Source of the DNA: Bacteroidales bacterium
GTDB lineage: Bacteria > Bacteroidota > Bacteroidia > Bacteroidales > Bacteroidaceae
DNA: 36,705 nucleotides
Direction of reading: 5' to 3'
Assembly: GCA_004554665.1 (NCBI GenBank)
Contig: SFKY01000017.1
Span: 1-36,705, forward strand
Shown here: positions 16,855-25,336 of the stretch, one piece after another
Position numbering within the stretch: the stretch's first letter is position 1
Layout of the letters: each line of letters starts with the position of its first letter
Notes under the pieces: model-generated
What the model was told of the DNA's origin: nothing
What the model saw: the letters and a program-made list of their open reading frames with translations, nothing else
Database searches by the model: none
Position numbers and translations under genes: made by a program

Positions 16855-17139
16855 CCCTCACCCTATTCCTTGTTCTCGCTGTCTTGCCCTCGCTGTTTTG
16901 CCCTCACCCCGTCCCTCTCCCGATGGGCGAGGGAGTCGCAGACCTCCTTTCTGTCAGTTTTTCACTATCATTAGATGTAGCAGGAGTTCCCTCGCCCCGT
17001 GGGCGAATGGAGGTATGCGCTGCATAGGAGACACCCAAAGTGTCTCCGGCCTCTATGAGGGGAGTCTATCTGTGATAGGCGACGGAGGGCATGGGATAGG
17101 GTGAGGGCAAAACAGTGAGAGCAAGGGATAGGGTGAGGG
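16855..17139. repeat. MITE-like element with 37-bp imperfect terminal inverted repeats
   Basis: The ends 16855-16891 and 17103-17139 are inverted copies of each other with a handful of mismatches (CCCTCACCCTATTCCTTG-type end). Inside are GC-rich pieces such as CCCTCTCCCGATGGGCGAGG and a perfect 8-bp hairpin GGAGACAC-N5-GTGTCTCC at 17027-17047. No protein is encoded: the small open frames crossing it follow the repeats. The remaining bases to the next promoter (17140-17266) hold nothing I recognise. Confidence 0.75.
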
Positions 17140-17266
17140 AACAAGCCCCCATAAAGACCATGAAACCTATAGGATGCAAGCCGCAAAAAGGCAAGCCACA
17201 GTCGCTATATTCAGCAATTAAAACTATTTTAAGGATTGAGCGAGCGGCAGATTGGGGAAAATGTTG

Positions 17267-17274
17267 TAACTTTG
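17267..17274 (+). promoter_or_regulatory. Likely -7 box of the ABC-F gene
   Basis: TAACTTTG lies 22 bases before the start codon. No TTTG is found at the expected -33 spacing. Confidence 0.45.
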
Positions 17275-17296
17275 CACATTCGATAATTTAGGAACA

Positions 17297-19237
<1,941 letters not shown>

Positions 19238-19320
19238 AGAAACAGAAAGAGGGTGGGGGCAAGAGGCATGCCTTCGTTGCCTAAACCCTTTATAAAAATG
19301 TATGATCAAATAACACAACA

Positions 19321-21354
19321 ATGAAAATGAAGCAAATCTTACCGATGGTTCTCATGGCGTCGGCTCCAATGATGGGCATGGGACAAAACAAATCGGGGCT
19401 GGTCATGTCTAATCTGGACAAGACCACCAAACCTGCCGACGATTTCTATCAGTTTGCCACCGGCGGCTGGCAGAAAAACAATCCGCTGCCTGCAGCCTAT
19501 AGCCGATTCGGCAGTTTCGACCAGCTGCAGGAAGACAACAACAAGCGCATCAACACCATCCTGTCTGACTTGCAAAAGAAGTCGTACAAGGAGGGCAGCA
19601 TAGAGCGCAAACTGTCTGACTTCTACAAACTGGCGCTGGATGTGGATCGCCGCAACAGCGAGGGTATCGCACCGGTAAAACCAGTACTCGACGAGATTGA
19701 GGGTGCAAGCACGTTGGCCGATGTCCGCCGCCTGCAACTGAAATATGCCGATCAGGGTTATGGTATCCAGTTTGGCTCTTACTTCGGTGCCGACGAAAAG
19801 AATGTGACCATGAATATCCTCAATCTGACGCAGGGTGGACTCACACTGGGACAGAAAGACTATTATCTGAACAACGATGCTGCCACTGTGGCCATCCGTA
19901 ATGCCTACAAACAGCACATCGCCCGTATGTTTGGACTCTACGGATTCAGCGAAACCGCGGCCAAAGCCAAGGCAGAGGCAGTGTTCCGTCAGGAGACACT
20001 GCTGGCATTGGTGTCGAAGAGCATGACAGAGCTGCGTGATCCGCAGGCCAACTATAACAAGATGACCCTGAAAGAGTTTGCCGAGCAATATCCCAACATT
20101 CCGCTTGAGGCGCTGGCCAATGCAGAGGGTGTGAAGACGGAGTACATCGAGACGCTGGTGGTGGGTCAGCCGCAGTTTATGGCCGGTCTCGACAAAATCA
20201 CGTCATTGCAGACCGTGGACGAGGTAAAGGCACTCATGGAGTGGGACGTCATTCAGAACTCGACCGGTTATCTGACCGATGAAATCCGTGAGGCCAACTT
20301 CGACTTCTTCGGCAAGACCATGAGCGGCCGCAAGGAAGATTACCCACTCTGGAAGCGTGCCACCAGTCAGGTGGAGGCACAGATGGGCGAGGCGCTCGGC
20401 AAGATGTACACAGAACGTTACTTCCCTGAGAGTTCCAAGAAGATGATGGAGCAGCTGGTTCGCAATCTCCAGCTCTCACTGGGTGAGCGTATCGACGCAC
20501 AGACATGGATGAGTGCGGAGACCAAGGCCAACGCGCACAAGAAGTTGGACAAGTTTTATGTGAAGATAGGCTATCCCAACAAGTGGACGGACTACTCAAG
20601 CCTGACCATCGACCCCTCTAAGAGCTACTATGAGAATGTGATGGCTTGCCGCAAGTTTGCCCACGACAAGCACATTGCTGAGAAGGCTGGTAAGCCGGTG
20701 GACCGTGACGAGTGGTACATGAACCCGCAGACGGTGAATGCCTACTACAACCCGACAACCAACGAGATCTGCTTCCCGGCAGGCATCCTGCAGTATCCGT
20801 TCTTTGACCCGAAGGCTGACGAGGCTTTCAACTACGGTGCCATCGGTGTGGTTATCGGTCATGAGATGACCCACGGTTTCGACGACCAAGGCCGCCAGTA
20901 TGATGACGAGGGCAACCTGAAGGACTGGTGGACGGCATCGGATGCAGAGGGATTCAAGAAACGTGCCGACTTGTGTGCCGCTTTCTTCGATAATATCAAG
21001 GTGTTGCCCGACCTCAATGCCAACGGTCGTTTCACGCTGGGCGAGAACTTGGCTGACCACGGAGGTCTGCAGGTGTCGTTTAACGCATTCAAGCACGCTA
21101 CCGCAGACAAGTCGCTGAAGGTGAAGGATGGTTTTACAGCCGACCAGCGTTTCTTTATCGCATACGCCGGTGTCTGGGGACAGAACATCACCGAACAGGA
21201 AATCCGTAACCGTGTGAAGCGCGACCCGCACTCACTGGGTGAGTGGCGCGTGAACGGTGCACTCCCCCATGTTGACGCATGGTATGAGGCTTTCGGAGTG
21301 AAAGAGGGCGACAAGCTGTTTGTGCCCAAGGCTGACCGTCTGGAGCTCTGGTAA
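19321..21354 (+). CDS. pepO: M13 family zinc metallopeptidase (PepO/neprilysin-like)
   Basis: A 677-residue exported zinc endopeptidase that cleaves short peptides. It has a Lys-start signal peptide with hydrophobic core (ILPMVLMASAPMMGMG, about 6-21) and lacks a clear lipobox. The long N-terminal helical domain (about 40-440) is typical of peptidase M13 and begins with the family phrase DDFYQFATGGW. The catalytic domain has His514-Glu-Met-Thr-His518 (VIGHEMTHGFDDQG) and a second motif GENLADHGG with Glu575 as third zinc ligand and Asp579. The substrate-side motif RVNGALPHVDAWYEAF follows. It likely acts in the periplasm on imported or endogenous oligopeptides. Length and domain order match bacterial PepO proteins. 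A terminator follows just after the stop codon. Confidence 0.94.
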   Translation: MKMKQILPMVLMASAPMMGMGQNKSGLVMSNLDKTTKPADDFYQFATGGWQKNNPLPAAYSRFGSFDQLQEDNNKRINTILSDLQKKSYKEGSIERKLSDFYKLALDVDRRNSEGIAPVKPVLDEIEGASTLADVRRLQLKYADQGYGIQFGSYFGADEKNVTMNILNLTQGGLTLGQKDYYLNNDAATVAIRNAYKQHIARMFGLYGFSETAAKAKAEAVFRQETLLALVSKSMTELRDPQANYNKMTLKEFAEQYPNIPLEALANAEGVKTEYIETLVVGQPQFMAGLDKITSLQTVDEVKALMEWDVIQNSTGYLTDEIREANFDFFGKTMSGRKEDYPLWKRATSQVEAQMGEALGKMYTERYFPESSKKMMEQLVRNLQLSLGERIDAQTWMSAETKANAHKKLDKFYVKIGYPNKWTDYSSLTIDPSKSYYENVMACRKFAHDKHIAEKAGKPVDRDEWYMNPQTVNAYYNPTTNEICFPAGILQYPFFDPKADEAFNYGAIGVVIGHEMTHGFDDQGRQYDDEGNLKDWWTASDAEGFKKRADLCAAFFDNIKVLPDLNANGRFTLGENLADHGGLQVSFNAFKHATADKSLKVKDGFTADQRFFIAYAGVWGQNITEQEIRNRVKRDPHSLGEWRVNGALPHVDAWYEAFGVKEGDKLFVPKADRLELW

Positions 21355-21362
21355 TTTATAAA

Positions 21363-21412
21363 GGTAAAAAGGCTTTGTAAAGGTAAAAAGCCTTTTTACC
21401 GTTTTACCTTTA
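21363..21412 (+). terminator. Terminator after the M13 peptidase gene
   Basis: A perfect 11-bp stem GGTAAAAAGGC/GCCTTTTTACC (21363-21373 and 21390-21400) with a 16-base loop lies eight bases after the stop codon, followed by a T-rich stretch. The stem is built from the same AAGGTAAAA motif that recurs up to the metA promoter. Confidence 0.7.
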
Positions 21413-21432
21413 AGAAAGCTGTTTTACCTTTA
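21401..21432 (+). promoter_or_regulatory. Two direct repeats GTTTTACCTTTA, 20 bp apart, upstream of metA
   Basis: Identical 12-mers at 21401-21412 and 21421-21432 have a 20-bp period (about two helical turns) and end about 10 bases before the metA -33 position. The placement suits an activator or repressor site. No regulator is identified. Confidence 0.45.
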
Positions 21433-21440
21433 CAAAACTT

Positions 21441-21471
21441 TTCTTTGTTTCAAGTAAATTTGTTATCTTTG
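21441..21471 (+). promoter_or_regulatory. Promoter of the metA operon
   Basis: A strong -7 box TATCTTTG lies at 21464-21471. At the -33 position is TTC (21441-21443, 20-base spacing); TTTG at 21444-21447 is closer than usual (16). Transcription would start near 21478, giving a leader of about 48 bases. Confidence 0.6.
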
Positions 21472-21525
21472 CAAAAGTAAAGAGAAGGAGGCGATAGTCC
21501 TCTTAATGAATAATAGCTATTACAC

Positions 21526-22443
21526 ATGCCACTAAGACTACCTGACAGACTTCCTGCCATAGAACTGTTGAAGCAAGAAAACATCTTCGTAATGGATGAA
21601 ACGCGTGCACACAGTCAGCAGATACGTCCGCTTCGCATCGTGATACTCAATCTGATGCCTCTCAAGATTACCACCGAGACCGATTTGGTGCGGCTGTTGT
21701 CGAATACGCCGCTCCAAATGGAGATCAACTTCATGAAACTCAAGAGCCACACGCCCAAAAACACGCCTGTGGAGCACATGATGCTATTCTACAAGGACTC
21801 GCAAGAACTGATGAAGCAGAAGTTTGATGGCATGATCGTAACGGGCGCGCCGGTAGAAACAGTTCCTTATGAGAATGTAGACTATTGGAGAGAAATCAAT
21901 GAAATCTTTGATTGGGCCAGGACGCATGTGCAGAGCACGCTCTATCTGTGTTGGGGAGCTATGGCTGCCCTCTACCATTTCTATCAGATACCCAAGCACC
22001 TGCTGGAAAAGAAAAAGTTTGGAATATTTGAGACCCATCCCATCAATGAGCGACTCCCCATCTTCCGTGGGTTTGACGATGTGTTTATGATGCCGCACAG
22101 TAGGCATACGGAAGTGCGGCGCTGTGATTTGGAAAAAGTTCCTGAACTGGAAATTATTGCCGAATCGCCTGAAGCCGGCGTGTGCATTGTTACCTCTCGT
22201 GAAGGTCGTGAGTTTTATATCCTTGGTCATCTGGAGTACGCGCCCAACACACTCGATATGGAATACCGCCGAGATTTGGGCAAACGTGATGATGTGGAAA
22301 TGCCCGAGCACTATTACCGCCACGATGACCCCGCACAGCCCCCAATGGTGACGTGGCGATCGGCCGCCAACCTGTTTTACAGCAACTGGATAGACTATTA
22401 CGTATATCAGGAAACCCCCTACGACATTAACGACATCAGATGA
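21526..22443 (+). CDS. metA: Homoserine O-acetyltransferase (MetA family)
   Basis: A 305-residue class-I glutamine-amidotransferase-like acyltransferase that activates L-homoserine for methionine synthesis in the cytoplasm. The catalytic residues are at canonical positions: Cys142 in LYLCWGAMAAL, and His235 and Glu237 in ILGHLEYAPNTL. Although the family is often named homoserine O-succinyltransferase, residue 111 is Glu (TGAPVE), where succinyl-CoA enzymes such as that of E. coli have Gly. Published work on MetA specificity links Glu111 to acetyl-CoA, so acetylation is predicted. The gene opens an operon: its stop codon overlaps the next start in ATGA. The leader is short and I see no SAM riboswitch. 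Confidence 0.95.
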   Translation: MPLRLPDRLPAIELLKQENIFVMDETRAHSQQIRPLRIVILNLMPLKITTETDLVRLLSNTPLQMEINFMKLKSHTPKNTPVEHMMLFYKDSQELMKQKFDGMIVTGAPVETVPYENVDYWREINEIFDWARTHVQSTLYLCWGAMAALYHFYQIPKHLLEKKKFGIFETHPINERLPIFRGFDDVFMMPHSRHTEVRRCDLEKVPELEIIAESPEAGVCIVTSREGREFYILGHLEYAPNTLDMEYRRDLGKRDDVEMPEHYYRHDDPAQPPMVTWRSAANLFYSNWIDYYVYQETPYDINDIR

Positions 22444-24260
22444 GAAGACTCGAATTGCTTGCCCCTGCCCGTGATTTGGCATGTGGAATGGCCGCCATTG
22501 ACCACGGCGCAGATGCCGTGTACATAGGTGCGTCACGCTATGGTGCAAGGGCTGCTGTGGGGAATAGCGTGGCAGATATCAAGGCTTTGTGTGACTATGC
22601 ACACAGATTCGAAGCCAAAGTGTATGTAACTGTCAACACCATTGTGTATGAGCACGAGAAGGCTGATACGCTATCGCTCATCAGCCAGTTGCAGGAAGCA
22701 GGAGCGGATGCGCTGCTGGTGCAGGATATGGGGGTGGCCACGCATGCACAGATGCCGCTGCATGCCTCTACCCAATGCGATGTCAGATCGCCCGAAAAGG
22801 TGAAATGGCTTCAGCAGATGGGCTTCAACAGGGTAGTGTTGGCAAGGGAACTGTCGTTAGAGGAGATTCAGGATATACACAAGGCTGTACCTGATGTAGA
22901 ACTTGAGGTGTTTGTGCATGGAGCCTTGTGTGTCAGTTATTCTGGAGTTTGCTATGCATCGCAGCATTGTTTCAATCGTAGTGCAAACCGAGGCGAATGT
23001 GCACAGTTTTGCAGACTGAAGTTCGACTTGCTCGATGCTGATGGTAAGGAGATAGTACACCAACGCCATCTTCTCTCACTCAAAGATTTGTGCCAGATAG
23101 ATGCTTTGGAGGCGCTGGCCGATGCCGGGGCGTGCTCTTTTAAGATAGAGGGGAGGCTCAAGGATATCTCCTATGTTAAGAATGTGGTGGCGGCTTACTC
23201 CCAACGCCTCGACGAACTGATTCGTCGCCGTCCCAAGGAGTTTGTACGAGCTTCTCGCGGGAGTGTAAGTTATTCATTCTCACCCAATCTCAACAAAACG
23301 TTCAACAGAGGATATACACACTATTTTCTGAAGGGTCGCCAACCGGATATTGCTTGCTTCGACACGCCCAAAGCGATGGGAGAGTATGTAGGAAAGGTAA
23401 AGGAGATTCGCGGCAAGTCGTTTACCGTGGCGGGCATAGCCGAGTTTGCCAACGGTGATGGCCTCTGTTTCATCAACAAAGCTCGTGAACTCGAGGGTTT
23501 CCGTGTCAATCGTGTCGAGGGCAACCGACTGTTCCCCCAACATCTGCCTGCCAATTTACGCTCAGGAATGGCATTGTACCGCAACAATGACGTGGCATTT
23601 GACAAGATTTTGGCTGCTCCCACTGCCGATCGGCGTATTCCGCTGACCATGACGTTGGGACTGACGGATTCAGGATTTCGATTGTCAGCAGCAGGCGTGT
23701 CGTGTGAAGTAGAGTTTGAGCATCAACCCGCACGTAACGATCAGTACGACAATATCGTGGCACAACTTTCAAAGATGGGCAACACCCTCTATGTCTGCGA
23801 CAAGGTAACGATAGAGGATGATGCTGACCGCTATTTCATCCCCTCAAGTCTTCTCTCGCGTATGCGTCGCGACTTGGTGGCAAAGCTCGACAGCCTCTCC
23901 ACGGATACGGTGCACCCCCAATCAGGACCGATGCAGCCGATGCCCGTGCCACAAGGATGGCAGCGCGAGTATGTGCAGTATCCCTATCTATTTAATATTG
24001 CCAACAGTTGGGCAAATGATTTCTATGGGGTGGCTGGACTGCGCCATAGGGAAGATGCTTTTGAATTGTCACCCCGACCGAAGGGCCTGATCATGCAGTG
24101 CAGGCACTGTCTGCGCTATGCGTTGGGCTACTGTGTGCGCCGCGGAGGCAAGCAACCCCAATGGCGGGAGCCACTCTCGCTGCGTATCGCCGACGGAAGG
24201 CGGTTTACACTGCGCTTTATGTGTGATGAATGTCAGATGAATATCTATGCAGAAGACTAA
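22440..24260 (+). CDS. Peptidase U32 family protein (RlhA/UbiU/TrhP-like)
   Basis: A 606-residue U32-family protein. The characterised relatives of this group are mostly not proteases but hydroxylation factors for rRNA, tRNA or ubiquinone that use an iron-sulfur cluster. The N-terminal TIM-barrel-like domain starts LELLAPARD and has the family signature FVHGALCVSYSGVCYASQHC, with Cys164, Cys171, Cys177, Cys187 and Cys191 as cluster-type cysteines. The middle (about 320-450) resembles the DUF3656 region of RlhA-like members. The C-terminus adds a cysteine-rich tail (CRHCLRYALGYC and CDEC, about 552-600) that could bind metal. The start codon overlaps the metA stop by four bases, so translation is probably coupled. 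RNA hydroxylation, as in RlhA, is the best guess from length and middle domain, but it is not certain. Confidence 0.85.
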   Translation: MRRLELLAPARDLACGMAAIDHGADAVYIGASRYGARAAVGNSVADIKALCDYAHRFEAKVYVTVNTIVYEHEKADTLSLISQLQEAGADALLVQDMGVATHAQMPLHASTQCDVRSPEKVKWLQQMGFNRVVLARELSLEEIQDIHKAVPDVELEVFVHGALCVSYSGVCYASQHCFNRSANRGECAQFCRLKFDLLDADGKEIVHQRHLLSLKDLCQIDALEALADAGACSFKIEGRLKDISYVKNVVAAYSQRLDELIRRRPKEFVRASRGSVSYSFSPNLNKTFNRGYTHYFLKGRQPDIACFDTPKAMGEYVGKVKEIRGKSFTVAGIAEFANGDGLCFINKARELEGFRVNRVEGNRLFPQHLPANLRSGMALYRNNDVAFDKILAAPTADRRIPLTMTLGLTDSGFRLSAAGVSCEVEFEHQPARNDQYDNIVAQLSKMGNTLYVCDKVTIEDDADRYFIPSSLLSRMRRDLVAKLDSLSTDTVHPQSGPMQPMPVPQGWQREYVQYPYLFNIANSWANDFYGVAGLRHREDAFELSPRPKGLIMQCRHCLRYALGYCVRRGGKQPQWREPLSLRIADGRRFTLRFMCDECQMNIYAED

Positions 24261-25248
24261 TCAGATACTACGTTTGATGCTTGTGAGCCTCATGGTGTTG
24301 GCTTGCACGGCGTGCTACCATCAGCCCCGCCATGCTATTGGTATGCAGCCGACTGCCGAAGTGCCTCAAGACGATACGCTATCCTTCTTCACCACCCACC
24401 ATTACGCCATCAACTTCAACTTCTCGGTCAAGGCCGACTCGTTAGTGCTCCTGATGCAGCAACCTGAAGAACTTGTCAGCGCGATGCCGACCGACTCCTT
24501 CGCTGTTTACAAGGGTGAACATCTGGTTGTGGCCGACATCCGCATCCTTGGCCGCGACCCTGTCGACTCGGTTTGGGTACAAGTGGCCAACGAGATGCAA
24601 CGATTTGGCTGGGCGAGGGAATCTTCCCTGCTGCCGGCAGTGGTTCCGGACGATCCGATCTCTGAGTTTATCTCCACATTTTCTGATACCCACTTGCTCA
24701 TCTTCCTCATCTTCATCAGCATCATAACCGTTGCTTACATCATGCGCAAGTTGATGCGCATGGATGCCCCCATTGTACACTTTCGGGATATCGGTTCGTT
24801 TTATCCAACCCTGCTTGCGCTCATCGTGGCGGCATCGGCCACCTTCTATGCCAGCATCCAAACGTTTGCTCCTGAGGTATGGCGCCATTTCTATTACAAT
24901 CCTACGCTCAATCCCTTTGATGTGCCTCCCATCCTGTCGGTATTCCTCATCTCTGTATGGGCGATGCTCATTGTGGGCATTGCGGCCTTGGACGACGTGC
25001 GTAGGCTGTTGCCGATAGGCGATGCCTATACTTACCTGTGCGGACTTGCCGCTGTTTGCGCGGTCAATTACATTGTGTTCAGCATCACCACCTTATATTA
25101 TATCGGTTATCTCTTTTTGTGCGCCTATATCTACTATGCCCTGCACCGATACTTCGTGAGAAGCCGATTGCGCTATACCTGTGGGCAATGCGGAACGCCG
25201 CTCAGACACAAGGGGCGTTGTCCCAACTGTGGCACTCTGAACGGATAG
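24247..25248 (+). CDS. Predicted lipoprotein/membrane protein with SH3-like domain and C-terminal zinc ribbon
   Basis: A 333-residue protein of unknown function. The N-terminus looks like a lipoprotein signal (LVSLMVLAC, Cys20 as possible lipidation site; Cys23 is an alternative). Residues about 45-125 resemble an SH3-like fold, with the typical DSVWVQVANEMQRFGWARE near its end. At least four hydrophobic segments follow (about 145-163, 182-202, 222-244 and 258-300). The C-terminus is a zinc ribbon (CGQCGTPLRHKGRCPNCG, about 314-329). The zinc ribbon would face the cytoplasm if the number of membrane passes is even. The start lies 14 bases inside the U32 gene, so it is the third gene of the metA operon. 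I do not recognise the family. The mix of export signal, membrane segments and zinc ribbon suggests a Bacteroidales-specific envelope protein. Confidence 0.75.
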   Translation: MQKTNQILRLMLVSLMVLACTACYHQPRHAIGMQPTAEVPQDDTLSFFTTHHYAINFNFSVKADSLVLLMQQPEELVSAMPTDSFAVYKGEHLVVADIRILGRDPVDSVWVQVANEMQRFGWARESSLLPAVVPDDPISEFISTFSDTHLLIFLIFISIITVAYIMRKLMRMDAPIVHFRDIGSFYPTLLALIVAASATFYASIQTFAPEVWRHFYYNPTLNPFDVPPILSVFLISVWAMLIVGIAALDDVRRLLPIGDAYTYLCGLAAVCAVNYIVFSITTLYYIGYLFLCAYIYYALHRYFVRSRLRYTCGQCGTPLRHKGRCPNCGTLNG

Positions 25249-25276
25249 ATGTGCCATTTTTCCTCATAAATAAGGA

Positions 25277-25307
25277 TTTCATAACCCAAACATTCGTAGT
25301 ATCTTTG
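25277..25307 (+). promoter_or_regulatory. Promoter of the TonB-dependent receptor gene
   Basis: TATCTTTG at 25300-25307, with TTTC at 25277-25280 and a 19-base spacing, fits the Bacteroidetes promoter with one -33 mismatch. The leader would be about 22 bases. Confidence 0.6.
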
Positions 25308-25336
25308 CAGTCATAAACAACACATCTGTATAGATT

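Noticed and set aside
15635..16861. 408-residue open frame opposite the ATP-grasp-like gene, running into the 22-bp array
   Set aside because: Its N-terminal repeats are the translated tandem array, and the rest is antisense of a better gene.
21472..21525. SAM riboswitch in front of metA
   Set aside because: The leader is only about 48 bases and I cannot match it to SAM-I, SAM-II or SAM-V core sequences; a covariance search would settle it.
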